Assembly (NCBI GenBank): GCA_963930655.1
Contig: OZ005610.1
Span: 17,606,001 to 17,670,000, forward strand
Source of the DNA: Myrica gale
Lineage: Eukaryota; Streptophyta; Magnoliopsida; Fagales; Myricaceae
Direction of reading: 5' to 3'
DNA length: 64,000 nucleotides
The first letter of the stretch is position 1; every line of letters begins with the position of its first letter. The notes beneath the pieces are model-generated. The model had not been told where the DNA came from. It saw nothing but the letters and a program-made list of their open reading frames with translations, and made no database searches. Below are positions 43,258 to 55,013 of the stretch, piece after piece. A program made the translations under genes and the position numbers.

Positions 43258-43885
43258 AAAGGCCGGCCCATGACTTAGAGGAGGAGCTGCCCATGGTTAG
43301 ATTGGATCTGTGTCATGGGTGCGACCCAAATGTGCAATCTAGACCGTGTTTGACTAGGATCCCTGGGTCAATGGTAACCCGGTTTGACCGATTGATCGAA
43401 ATGTTTTTTTAAAAAAAAGATTTAATATAAGTGTTTAATAGGATTGTTTTACAAGAAAATCAATTTCATGACCTTCCATTGATGGTATGTGAGAATTTTA
43501 TTTTATTGATATTGGTTAAAACTAAAATAGTTAAGGCCAATTATTGATCTAATAATTTGTTTCATGACCTTCCATTGTTGGTATGTGAGAAAATAAGTGA
43601 GTGTGTATGAGTGGTGATGGTGTTTACTGAAATAGCAATGCCGACGCATTATAAAATTTCATGTCATTTAGACGAAGGTTGCACTTAACTAAATAAACAT
43701 GTCTGCTAAAATAGTGAATATTGTATTTATGTTGGTAAAAGAAAATGAAGAGTCATGAATATTTGTATACACATAATATACGACATGAGATGAATTTCTG
43801 ATGAATAGTTGCTATTCGCTTTTACAAGTTGTTGCATGGTTACTAAAATAAGATCATGTTTACATATGGTAGAAATTTTTGATAC
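43258..43885. other. Unassigned AT-rich stretch
   Basis: About 630 bases. It includes a short direct repeat of 'catgaccttccattg' and 'ggtatgtgagaa' near 43468 and 43563. No gene is seen. Confidence 0.35.
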
Positions 43886-44250
43886 TAGGGCTACACAAAA
43901 TCGGACCGCAAAACCGGACCGAATTTGCGGTCCAGTCCGGTTCTATTTTTTTTATAAATGCGATCCGGTCCGGTCCTATTAATATAAATAAACAAATATT
44001 TTTTTATATTTTTAATACAAATTACAAACTTAAAAAATTTAGTTTTAACCTAAACTAAAACTCTACATTTTTATATGTCATTCCCCCTTCGAAATTAACC
44101 TAAAAAATTTTAAAAGTTCTAAAAAACATAAAACCGGTCCTGACCACTTAAGTGGACCGGACCGCACCGCATTTTGTTATACCGGTCCGGTCCTTTAATA
44201 TAGAAGGACCGGAAATGCGGTCCAGACCGCATTTCCGGTTTTCAGCCCTA
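43886..44250. mobile_element. hAT-type MITE, TAGGGCTG ends
   Basis: 365 bp, starting TAGGGCTACACAAAATCGG and ending with the complement of TAGGGCTGAAAACCGG. It has an 8-bp target duplication TTTGATAC on both sides (43878-43885 and 44251-44258). The arms are rich in 'ccggtccggt' and 'accgcatttt' repeats. No coding capacity. Confidence 0.85.
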
Positions 44251-44374
44251 TTTGATACCCAATGTAAACACTAAATATAAATGTTATATTTGTATATTAG
44301 TTGGTTGCTGTGATTTAGTGGAAGGTACATGATATATACATGTTATTTTCTTTCTTAATATGTTGAATTTTATT

Positions 44375-45390
44375 ATGTCAAACTCTTTGTCTAGAATTTT
44401 AGATGAGAATAAGTTAATTGGGTCAAACTTCTTTGATTGGAAGAGGAATCTAATGATAGTACTCACTCTTGATAAAGTTTCTCATGTCCTAAAGAATGAG
44501 ATCCCTCAGCTTGCTTCAGCTGATGGCACGGAAGAGCAAAGAGTTGCTTATGATAAGTGGCATGAGGCAGACGAACTGGCTCGATGTTATGTGTTGGCCT
44601 CGATGACCAATATGTTACAGAAGCAATGTAAAAGCCTAGTTACTGTAAAATACATGCTTTCATATCTCCGCGAGTTATTTGTAAAGCAGAGTCGCTCTGC
44701 ACGCCAGCAGGTTATGATATTGCTGATGACCACAAAACTGGTGGAGGGTGCAAAAGTTTGAGATCATGTGCTGAAGATGATATCATTCATCACTGAATTG
44801 GAAACATTAGGTGCAGAGATAGATGGTGAGACAAAGGTTGGAGCGATAATGACATCTTTGCCTGAATCGTTCAACCAGTTCATAATAAACTATAATATGA
44901 ATAAGATAGCGGTGCCTTTGTCAGAGCTGCTCAATTTGTTGCAAGCAGTTGAAGAACTTATCAACCAGCCATGAACTTAAGCCGAATGGGAAGAAGTTCA
45001 AAACAAAGAAAGCGTCTCAATCCAAGAAAGAGAACGCAAGCGACTCAAAGAAGAAAGATAATGGAAATTGTTTCCACTGTGGCATGCTAGGTCACTGGAA
45101 AAGAAATTGCCCATCTTATTTAGCTTCACTGAAGAAAAATTATCCTTCTGAAGGAATGCTTATCAATTAAAATTGATTTGATGGAGTGTTCATTGAATTC
45201 CGAGTGTGTCAATTTTGGCACAACCTCTCACTTATGCAATATGATTGTAGTGGTTTAAGGAAACCTAGAAATAAGGTGATGAGGAAACTGATGGAGATGA
45301 GTGCAAGTGTTGCAGGAAACAAGGAGATTTGCATCCAAATTTCTAAACACATCTGTCATAATAGCAGATTCAATTACGCACATTACCGAT
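44375..45390 (+). pseudogene. Ty1-copia gag with zinc knuckle and start of protease
   Basis: The frame from 44375 reads LDENKLIGSNFFDWKRNLMI and YDKWHEADELARCYVLASM, the N-terminal gag domain of copia elements. A stop lies at 44761. Frame 44768-44974 (UBN2-like, MTSLPESFNQFIINYNMNK) follows, then a CCHC knuckle (CFHCGMLGHWKRNC, about 45070-45111). A degenerate protease start (FGTTSHLCN, for D-TGATSHLCN) lies near 45215. The rest of pol is missing. No LTR could be paired with it. Confidence 0.75.
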
Positions 45391-46457
45391 AAAGTAAACT
45401 CAAATTCAAGAATTTCACCAAGTTCGTTGTCCGAACTTGTTGTAATTCTTAAACAGGGCTAAGGCTACTAAATGAATGCATGAAACATAATAGAAATAAC
45501 CATCCGAACCATACATATGAGCGTTCGGACTCTTTAGCAAAGCGTCCGGACGGAACATAATCCCTTCGTGCTGCGATTGTCGAACAACATTGTTCTTCGA
45601 TAAACATATGACAAAATTCGTCCAAAAACATCCCAAAATAAACCCAAATCGCAAAAACTTCAACATAAACACATCACAACCAACCCCAAACTCTATTGCT
45701 ATCATATAAACCATAAAAATTTAAAAGACACATGCTTTGATATCCTAAAATTCATGCTTTTCATCGTAAACTTTTGTAAAATTTTAAACTCACTAACCTC
45801 AAATGCAATCCATTGTGAAATCTTCCTTCAATTGCTCTTTCCACCCCCTTTTCAGTGTGATTGAACGCCCAAAATAAGTTCCCCTCTTCTCCACTTCCTC
45901 AAATATCAACTTTCCACGATTTCTTCGCTTTATACGTACTGTACACAATTTTAACTCTTTCATCCGCGAAAATTTTTTGATTTAATTCCTTACCTCCTAA
46001 AATTTCATGCCATCCGTACGGGAAATTTGTCGTCCGAACGCTAACTTACAGTTCACGACACCGTTTTAGAAATTCCCAAACGACAGAGTCTCTACATATA
46101 GTTGCAAGGAAACGATAAAAAACGAACACGTCTGGACGGAGTTCAATACCATTTGGATGGTTTTCTTAAACATTACGACATTGTTCTGCCTTACAGTAAA
46201 CGGTCTGAAAGGTTATCTATCCGTTCTAAAGATTTTTGACGATTTGATTATTTTTTAGCTCATACCATAATTTATTACTAAGTTTTAAATAACCAAAGTG
46301 TGTTAATAATATAAATAACCTTAAGTGTGTTAGATAGTAGTTTTGAGAAACACAACATTAATTAACATGTTGAACTAGGGATGAATAAATACAAATAACC
46401 TAATTGAAATAACATAAATAAATCAAATATCCACAAAACATAATATGAAAAAAATAA
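45391..46457. repeat. Transposon-derived DNA rich in GTCCGGAC palindromes (left part)
   Basis: CGTCCGGACG-type motifs recur (for example 45541, 46030, 46131). The same motif fills 48040-48700. The fold-back element at 46458-47199 separates the two parts. Minus-strand open frames in 45415-45714 have no domain. Confidence 0.4.
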
Positions 46458-47199
46458 GGGTTAAATGCATGTCATGCCTCTGTGGTATGCGGTAGTAGCA
46501 AATATGCCCATAAGGTAAACAAAGTCTTTTTCATACCCCTGAGGTAAACATTCAGGAGCAAATATGTCCTTCCGTTATGTGTTGTTTGAAACACTAACGG
46601 TAAATGCTGACGTGTCAAAATTAGACACGTCAGCACCAATCAAAATTAGACACGTGGCATTTTCGGGAAAAAAAAATAGGTAGAACCCCCGAGCGGCACC
46701 GCGAGGAGGTCGCGCGCCGCGAGGGGTGGCCACGAGCCACCCCTGCGGCTCCCCTGCTCAGGGGTGGCTCACGGCCGCCTCGCGCGATCGCCCTTCGCGC
46801 AAGCGGCGAGCGGGACTCGGGGGAGCCCAGATCCAGGCTCCCCCGTCGCCGGGGTGGCACCCTGCCGGCCACCCTTGAGCAGGGGAGCCGCGGGGGTGGC
46901 TGGCGGCGAAGGGAGCCCAGATCTGGGATCCGTTTGCCGCTCGGGGTTTCTCCCTTTTTTCCCGAAAATGCCACGTGTCTAATTTTGATTGGTGCTGACG
47001 TGTCTAATTTTTACACGTCAGCATTTACCGTTAGTGTTTCAAACGGCACATAACGGAAGGGCATATTTGCTCCTGAATGTTTACCTCAGGGGTATGAAAA
47101 GGACTTTGTTTACCTCAGGGGCATGAAAAGGACTTTGTTTACCTCAGGGGCATATTTGCTATTACCGCATACCACAGGGGCATGACATGCATTTAACCC
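46458..47199. mobile_element. Fold-back element with GC-rich core, GGGTTAAATG family
   Basis: 742 bp. It starts GGGTTAAATGCATGTCATGC; the right end is its complement 'gcatgacatgcatttaaccc'. The arms are about 220 bases and include 'gctgacgtgt' and 'ttagacacgtcagc' motifs. A 65-base unit ('aaaggactttgtttacctc...') is duplicated in the right arm. The core (46680-46960) is strikingly GC-rich, unlike all its surroundings. The A-rich flanks (seven of nine bases equal) make the target duplication uncertain. The family resembles Mutator-like long-terminal-inverted-repeat elements. Confidence 0.75.
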
Positions 47200-49600
47200 A
47201 AAAAAACATCAAATAAATCCCTATAAATGTGCTCAAAACATAATATAAAACTACTACTGCTCCTCCTCATCGGAAAGATCTAGAACTACATGTAACCTGC
47301 TCATGTGATCCTTTATCACACAGATCCGCAGAGTCATGGGATGTAACTGTGCACCGGATGCCACGTCTTTTAGATCTTACCGAACTGCAACCACCTCCTT
47401 CCAGTTACAGTCCAATTGGCCGACCTTACTCTAAATAGTCGTATACCGAGCATTAATATCACTCAGCATCTGATGGGTGGGCTGCATGACCGATCGCACC
47501 ATCTCACTCAGCTCAATCATCAAATCCGCCACCCAATTCATTCGCTCTATCCCAAGTGCCTGGGTCAAGCTCTATCTTGGAGCCTGCTCCTTAGTCCCTT
47601 GAGGCTGCTCCTATCATCTACAGATAGCTACCTGAGCGTTACTCAGCACTGATTGTAGTCTTGTTGATTGGCCTAAATGGATACGCCTTTGTCTCTTCAG
47701 CACCCTCGGGTACCACCATAGCATGCGGGAACTGAGTCAGGAGAATACCATATGACAAGGTAATGGTCGTATCAGTTTTCAAGGCCTCTAGATGGACGGT
47801 ATGGTAAATCTATGTTGCCATAACAATTGGCTCCCCCTGTGCAGAATTCGGCCCGGTAAAAAGCAAGCTTAGTCGTGTGCTTCTTTGAATCAATACAGTA
47901 GCATAGCATCAAGTGCATGATCTGCCAAAATGGAAGCAACCTTCCGGACTGCCTGGAAAACGATGACATTTTCACCAAAAGCGTCCAAATGGAAACACAG
48001 AAGTGAACTATTAAAATTAAATATAAAACATGTCTAGACTGCTTCAATATAGCGTCCGGACAAAGGCAAAATGACAACGTATCTTTTTTGGGATACTACC
48101 AGGCGTCCAACGACTGAAAACAGCGTTCGGACGCATCAAGGAAGACGATCGAGTTAACTTAGCCTTGACAGCGTCCTTCCACCTCCCTCACACTCCCAAA
48201 ATCAATCAATTTCTATATAAAAATCAATCAAAAAACATAATGTAGTATACAAGACATTGGATTGAAATTCTATACGTAAAACTAAAAAAAAATTACCTTT
48301 AAAATCATACTAAAATTGAATAAAACATATCTGGATGTGATTAGAGCCTCAAAAAATTACCTTTAAAATGAGTTTACGTCAAGATTTGGGAAGAAATCAA
48401 GTGAGGGTTGAGAGATTTTTTAGGATAAAACTTACGTTAACTGTAAAATGCCGAACTGTTTGAGTATTTGACAATAGTTGACACCGTCCGGACGGGTAGT
48501 AAAATGTCTAACTTTTTAGTACACATAGCAAAATTAAAGTTCACCACATTAAATTCCAAAATTTAAACCGTTTGAGACAGTTCTAAACATTAAAAGCATC
48601 CGGACGGACAGTGTCCCATCTGGACGCAATTCCCCTGACTTCGTGTGACGTGAAAGCATACGTTTGGCTGAATAGATGTCACGTCTCGTCCGGACTGTGT
48701 CCAAGTGGTTCAGACGGTCACAACTATTTTCAATCATCATCCTGGGTAAGCACGTGTAAGCCATGCGATTGTTACATAGACGTCTAGATGGTACTATCAT
48801 CTGTTCTAACTGAGTCCTTTCATATTACTAGTCCGAACTCGATTATACTCCCTTTGGACGCCTAAAGTTGATTTCAACCTTTGTTCTCCTTAAGCACGGG
48901 TAATCCATTCTGCAATAAGTATTTGGGATGATTTGTATCATCACTCATTCGCGACGAGGTGTATTTCGTCATACCACAAATCATATTGAATTCTTAACAC
49001 ATTTCAACTCACAAATCTGTATGAATATGATATTTAAAGATTTCAGAATAACAGAGTATCATAATTCCACCAACAGATTCACTTGACACCATCTAAAAAA
49101 AACTGTTCATTTACAATATCATTCCAACTAATACATTGTCTTTCAGTTCAAACATTTATCTCAAAGAAGTTCATATTATGATCAAAATCCCAACAAAATC
49201 ATATCTTAGACATTTAAGATAATAAATCTATTCAAATATTCCAAATCAATAATCTAAAGAATATAACCGAGCATTATCATAAAAATATATATCTGAAGCA
49301 AAATATCAGTTTCTTTGAAACAACCAATATCCAAATGAAAAAATATCATAATTGACAATAGTCACAATGTTGATCTCAATATAACAGAACATGATGAAAC
49401 TACAACCTCAAACATGATTTTCCAGCACATAGTCTCAGCTCAAAATAGTATATACAAACTTATCAATTCAAACCCAACTTCCATGTAACAACAAATCTCA
49501 AGCATACAAGATACAATAGTCTATATAATTCAACTATGATGAAATTATACACAAATATAAGTTTCCCAGCAAGAATAATGAAACAACTTAGAACACATAA
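47200..49600 (-). repeat. Transposon-derived DNA with plant-transposon ORF remnants and GTCCGGAC motifs (right part)
   Basis: 47260-48080 on the minus strand keeps pieces of a protein frame, the best being HLMLCYCIDSKKHTTKLAFYRAEF (about 47880-47930). The style resembles the 'putative plant transposon protein' domain found in Athila-like and CACTA-like elements. CGTCCGGACG-type motifs recur at 48050-48700. A GTGACGAT-like block ('gatgatttgtatcatc', 'gacgaggtg', 'tttcgtcat') lies at 48930-48980. The AT-rich tail (49000-49600) is without gene. The element type is unresolved. Confidence 0.35.
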
Positions 49601-50088
49601 GAAAGGGTCATTTAGTCCATACAAGGAGTGGCAGCCTTGGGCGGCCGCCACCCTTTCCACCGCCCAAAGAAAACTACATATATTTTTTTTTCATAAGTTG
49701 GCCTTGGCCGATCCCTATAGGCCCAGACAAACCTTGGATCTGCAGACTGCAAGCCCTTTATTTTTTTAAGGCAGAGGGTGAAACAACACTGTTTCACCCT
49801 CTGTTTCACCCTGTTTTGAAAAACGCCTCCCTCTTTCTCTCTCTCCTCACACGTTTATCCCTCTTTCTCTCTCTCTTCAAATTTTCTCTCCCTCTCTCTC
49901 TCTTCTCACACGTTCAGAGAATCAGGCTTCAGTTGTTGCCCACCGTCGTACCACCGTGCCCTGTTGCCCACCACCCTCCCTCTCTCTCTCTCTCTCACTC
50001 TACCACACCGTTGCCGCCTGCTGAAGTGCTGGTAACCAGTAAGGCTGTAAGGCTCTCTTTTCTAGCTTTCCCTCTCAGTCTCTCTTTT
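49601..50088. other. CT-rich sequence next to chromovirus C
   Basis: 49640-49750 resembles the GC-rich right part of the hAT at 19385-19530 ('ggccttggccgatccctataggccca'). 49800-50000 is (CT)n-rich like a gene leader. No coding region is supported. Confidence 0.35.
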
Positions 50089-50417
50089 TGATGCGGAATA
50101 TAACAGAGAATTAGGACTGAGATAGAGAAATCATGAAAGAATAGGCAAGAAGAGAAGAAATTAGCCAAGGAGAGAAGAAATTTGCCAAGGAAAGGGGAAA
50201 ACACATTTAAGTGTAAAAGGCAGCTGCCAATAATCTTTACAATCACAGTCTAATTGAATTTAGGGTTCTCACATACCTTAAGTAGAAAACAAAAGGTCCT
50301 AAACAAACCCTAAAAGCCCATGGGCCAAAACTTAATAAAACATAATAGCTCCTAATCTAATAAAATATAAATCACAACTAAATAAACTAAAATAATTAAA
50401 TTATATAAATGTCCCCA
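50089..50417 (-). repeat. 3' LTR of chromovirus C
   Basis: On the minus strand it reads TGGGGACATTTATATAAT... to ...ATTCCGCATCA (329 bp), directly after a purine-rich 'agggagagttaa'. No second LTR is present to confirm the edges. Confidence 0.6.
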
Positions 50418-51573
50418 TTAACTCTCCCTAGGTAGGAGAAACTCGACCCCGTCGAGTAAAACAAAACAAGATGAAATCATCTCTCTCAAGTACCCAACCA
50501 CAAACTAAGTGGTTGTCCAGTCTTCTTGTAGTGTCCCCGGAGTGAGAAGAACTCGACTCTGACGAGAAAAGATCCTGGTGACTTCTGTAGAGCTCCAACA
50601 TGTCGGGATCAAGTTGTTGGAGAATATCTCGAGTAATCCAAGTGCATTCAGAATCCGGTTTGTCTACCCAGTGAACAAGGAAATGTTGAACTGCTCCATC
50701 TGTAGTGAAAACAATTCGCTCAACTAGAATAACACCAATTTTATCTACGAATGTAGGGATAAAAGGTAGTGGTGCAGGGGTAGGAATAGGCTCAGATTCA
50801 GGTGTAGTGGTGTCGATAAAAGTATCATCTGGGAACCTGGGAAGACCTTTGTAGGCAACTAAGTCCTCCACATTGAAAGTATGATGAAAACCAAAGTATA
50901 ACTGAATATCAATAACATATGCATTCGGTCCAACCTGCTTCAAAATTTTAAAAGGACCGGCACAATGAGCCTACAATTTAGAAGTGAGTCCAGAAGGACG
51001 TCGTTCCGGTCGAATTCGGATCATGACATAATCCCCAATATTAAATGCAACATGTCTTTTATGTAAGTCAGCTCGAAGTTTATATGATGCATTAGTTGTT
51101 TCTAGACGTTTATTGATCTCAATATGCAAGTCATGAAGATGATGCGCAAATGATTTAGCAGTCATAGATACACTAGCATAGAGGAACATTGGAATAAGGT
51201 CTAAAGGTTGAGCACGAGACTTACTAAAAATAAGGATATCATCAAAGTAGACCACTAAGAACTTTCCCATGAAAGGCCTAAGAGATTGGGTCTTGACCCG
51301 TATGAATGTACTAGGGGCATTAGAAAGACGAAACGGTATGGCTAACCACTCATAAAGACCATCCTTCATCTTGAAGGCAGTCTTCCACTCATCACCTGGG
51401 CGGACCCTAATCTGATGATATCCACTTTTAAGGTTAATCTTATAAAAGATTGTGGCGCCAGCCATCATGTCCAACATTTCATCAAGCCTAGGGATGGGGA
51501 AACGATATTTGACAGTGATCTTGTTGATGGCTCGACTATCAACACACATTCTCCACGAACTCACATCCTCCAT
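50418..51573 (-). pseudogene. Chromovirus C pol with reverse transcriptase joined to integrase C-terminus
   Basis: Frame 51573-50971 runs from [20 protein letters not shown] through [12 protein letters not shown] and [16 protein letters not shown] (intact YFDD). It then passes without a stop into the integrase C-terminus ([20 protein letters not shown]). RT connection, RNase H and the integrase core are deleted. A second frame, 50943-50428, carries KQVGPNAYVIDI, then a chromodomain (GVILVERIVF...HFLVHWVDKPDSECTWIT, about 50580-50730) that would target integration to marked chromatin. The chromodomain and tail are open to 50428. Confidence 0.8.
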
Positions 51574-51589
51574 TCTATTGCTATAATTT

Positions 51590-51900
51590 TAGCCCTAAGT
51601 TTTCTGTCAAAGACCTTAGAACTTTTTGAACAATTCTTGTTTTGGTAATATTTTCACCTAAGTTATAGAGTGAACTCACAATATAATTTAGCTTACCATA
51701 GAACTCATCGAATGACTCAACTTCTTTCCTTTAGATTTCTTCAAATCTAGTTGCAATCATTTGAAGCTATGAGTTCTTCACAATCTTCATTCGTTCATGG
51801 GTTATCTCTAAGATTTCTCATGCTTCTTTAGCAAGTTCATAGAAATACGTTTGAATTCTTCAGCTGATATACCCATATGAATAGCATGTAAACCACGAGT
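51590..51900 (-). pseudogene. Ty1-copia gag (UBN2) fragment
   Basis: On the minus strand, broken frames read EILEITHERMKIVKNS, then ESFDEFYGKLNYIVSSLYNL and NITKTRIVQKVLRSL, the UBN2 gag domain of SIRE-like copia elements. It abuts the reverse transcriptase of chromovirus C with no spacer. Confidence 0.7.
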
Positions 51901-51904
51901 TGAT

Positions 51905-52250
51905 TATCCTAGGATTCAGGCAACCCAAAAGGGGGTGAATTGGGTTTCAAAAAAATTTCGAAACTAACCCTCAAAGATGTGTTTGCTAGCTACAAGTTAT
52001 ACAAAGAGTATCGATTGCAATAAAAATTAAAATACAAGTGATGGATAAATTAATTCCAAAGATACAAATTATATTTAATCAAGGAACTAGTTGCACAAAA
52101 TAAAGCGATAAGGTAAGAGAAGCAAACACTTACCTTATGATGGATAAAGGGGTGCAGAGATACAAAAAAGATATTATTCTTTCCCGTATTTTCATCACAA
52201 AAAAGGAATACATAAGCAACAACAATAAAGAAAAATGAAAAATGAATTTT
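51905..52250 (-). mobile_element. SIRE-like copia LTR edge
   Basis: 'caacccaaaagggggtgaa' with 'ttgggtttc' is the complement of the LTR 3' end seen at 1125-1160. The remainder is AT-rich. The orientation agrees with the gag fragment at 51590-51900, so both could come from one copia element. Confidence 0.5.
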
Positions 52251-52259
52251 CTAGGAAAA

Positions 52260-53086
52260 TCATGAAGGTGAAGGAAGGCGACTCGTGATCAAAGTCCTCA
52301 TCTCCTTAAAGAACTTCCACTGCTCCTCTTGCATAGTCAGAATTGTCTGCTCAAGAGCGGTGAAACAGGTGCCATGGGAAGGGGTAGGACCTGGAACAGA
52401 TCGAGAACTATGGGAAGGGGAGGCAGAAGAGACTCGAGCGGGAGTGGTAGTCACTGGATGCCCATTAGACATATCAGCGTCCAAATTAAACACAATAGCC
52501 TCAGAATCAACCTCATCATCTTCATCCTAATCCTCATCACTAGCTTGATTCTTACGCACCCATTGATGTCTCGAAGTCCTCCTATACCCCATCTGAGTTA
52601 GAACTGCAGTATTGAACTCTTTCACACTTTGGTCAAAGTGTCTTGCTCTCAAGTACTAAGAGGAACTCCAAAGTGCCTAAAGATCTTTGTGAATAACAGA
52701 CCATAGGGTAAATTCTTCTTCTGCTGACAAGCAACTTCCATATCTCTGAGCATGATGTAAGAAAGGTTGATCGGATTTATCTTCAAAGGGTGCTCAACAA
52801 CAAATACATCCATGAAAGTCACCTCCTCTCGGTGAATGAGATTATGAGTACAAATCAGGCGAAGCATCCTAGAAGTGGTATTGAGTTTGTTTGCAAGGAT
52901 TTTCCTATGTGCATCATCTGCCTGAACATTCCCTAGGAGATAAATTACGACTGCCCCATAATCAAAATACCGACACATGGGCCCTGTATTAATCTCATAA
53001 GCTCGAACCCATTATGTGGAATACCTAAAATTTCTCCAAGCACTACTTCATTCAAAATGATCTCCCTTCCCCAAACCAAACATCTA
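52260..53086 (-). pseudogene. 'Putative plant transposon protein' remnant
   Basis: Minus strand. Frame 52978-52649 reads KLNTTSRMLRLICTHNLIHR, FMDVFVVEHPLKINPINLSY and KNLPYGLLFTKIFRHFGVPL, a pattern typical of the plant transposon-associated domain (Pfam Transposase_32 type) in Athila-like and related elements. The frame continues upstream to 53086 (EVVLGEILGIPHNGF), where gypsy B begins. Frame 52493-52260 is Ser/Pro-rich with a C-terminal helix, likely the tail. Its function is unknown. Confidence 0.5.
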
Positions 53087-53767
53087 TGATGCAGACCGAG
53101 GTTTGCAAGGCTTGGCAAAATCCGAAAAGGATCAAGCCAAGGGAAGAGGATAGTCCTAGGATGCCACTCGACTAGGGGTAGCGGAATTCACTCGACGCTA
53201 CTAATCGCGGATGCCATTCGACGCGACCAAGCCACACGCTTGATTGGTAGGAGGGATTGGTAGGAGGATGCCACTCAACTCCAAAGCAAGAGATGCACAT
53301 GCAATAAATTATCTTTCTGAATTCCAAAAGTTCTTCTCCATTTTTGGATAATCACTCATATATATAATTCATTACATCATGGTCAAGCTAGAAAAAATGG
53401 AATAATAAAGTCTAGACAATTCCAACACAAAAGAAATTAAATGCACTTTGAAATTCGCTGACTGTTGCCATTCCCGACGTCCCGAAGTAAAAATGTCATA
53501 ACTTTCTCTAGGAATCTTCAAATGCTACGAGGTCAGATGCGTTGGACACTAGAGACGTATATCACAGGCTTGATAACACTTTGTAAATCGTTCCAGCTGA
53601 GGTATATACTCCGAGATGCAAGTGTTCCTTGTTACCTCGGCCGGAGATGCAAGTGATGTTTACCTCGACTAGAGATGTAAGTGATGTTTACCTCAGCCAG
53701 AGATGCAAGTGATGCCTCATCTTCCCCTGGATAGTTATTCCGAGGTGCAAGGGATGCTCCTGCATCA
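53087..53767 (-). repeat. 3' LTR of chromovirus B
   Basis: 681 bp, reading TGATGCAGGAGCATCC...CTGCATCA on the minus strand. Collinear with 58362-59015. The purine tract GACGGGGAGAA (complement of 53768-53778) adjoins it. 'agagatgcaagtgatg' units repeat at 53640-53720. Confidence 0.85.
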
Positions 53768-53819
53768 TTCTCCCCGTCTTGAAAGGAATTTGAGTTAAGA
53801 TCTTCCCACAACAACTAAT

Positions 53820-54275
53820 CTAACTTCTTGAGTCTTCACTAGAAATCCAAGCATCTTCAGAACTCGGTTTCCCAGGCCAACGAACCAAGTATTGTGTGTA
53901 AGTGCCATGCCGAGTTGTAATAGAACGCACATCCAAAACATCAATGGACTCTCGTTGAGAGTTAGAGGGGCCGCCTTCGAAATCCTTTGGTTCCATAACA
54001 ATCTGCTCCTCATCGCCATAATAAGGATAAAGATCACATACATTGAACGTATGACTTAGAGAAAATCCAGCTGGTAATTCACTACGATAAGCATTCGGTC
54101 CCAACTTCTTCAAAACTCGACAAGGGCCAAACTTCCTCTGCTTCAGCTTGTTATAAGTACCAACAGGAAATCTTTCGTTCCTTAGATAGACCATAACCAG
54201 ATCTCCTTCCTTGAACTCCAATTTCTTTCGATGAACATCAGCCTTGGACTTATACATCTGAGTAGAATGCTGCAA
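53820..54275 (-). pseudogene. Chromovirus B integrase C-terminus and chromodomain
   Basis: The open frame of 151 codons holds [21 protein letters not shown], a [19 protein letters not shown] stretch, and a chromodomain near the end ([30 protein letters not shown]). In chromoviruses this domain steers integration. It ends at a stop before the purine tract. Confidence 0.85.
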
Positions 54276-54281
54276 TTGATG

Positions 54282-55013
54282 TCAAACTTGTTCATGAACT
54301 TCTTTTATGTGCACAACAAAATCTTCAGCTTCCATACTTACTCTTGCTGGATTTGGTAGTGGCAGGAGGTCAAGAACATGACTTGGATTGTTGCCATAAA
54401 CAACTTCAAATGGAGACTTCTTGGTTGATCGATTGGCTGAACTATTGTAAGCAAATTCACTTTGAGATATGACAAAGTCCCACTTCCTTGGATGCTCTCC
54501 CACTAAACTTCTCAACAAATTTACAAGAGATCTATTCACCACTTCAGTTTTTCCATCAGTTTGAGGATGGTAAGCACTAGAGAATTGCAAACGAGTTCCC
54601 AAAATTTTCCATAGTGTCCTCCAAAAGTGACTGACAAACTTCACATCACGATCCGAAGTAATGGTCTTTGGAACACCATGAAGACGAACAACTTCTTTAA
54701 AAAATTAGGCAGCTATATGAGATGCATCAGTATAATTATTACATGGGATAAAGTGAGTCATCTTGGAGAATCGATCCACTACCACAAATATGCAATCAAA
54801 CCCGTACTGTGTTCTAGGCAAACCAAGAATAAAATCCATTGATAAGTCTTCCTAAGGAGCATTAGGGATTGGTAAGGGTTGATAATAACCAGCATTTTGA
54901 ACCCCTATTTTGGCCTTTTGACATACTAGACAGCTTTGCAAAAATCGAGCAACATCACGCTTCAACGTTGGCCAAAATTACCGCAACTTCACAAGAGCTT
55001 CAGTTTTGTCACT
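54282..55013 (-). pseudogene. Chromovirus B integrase core, broken
   Basis: Frame 54644-54282 reads KFVSHFWRTLWKILGTRLQF, SSAYHPQTDGKTEVVNRSL (Glu region) and FAYNSSANRSTKKSPFEVVY. The upstream part to 55013 (zinc finger and the two Asp regions) is present but has stops on the minus strand. Confidence 0.8.

Noticed and set aside
46630..46982. Open frames on both strands rich in Arg, Pro and Gly
   Set aside because: Any GC-rich inverted core yields such frames on both strands; no start context or domain.
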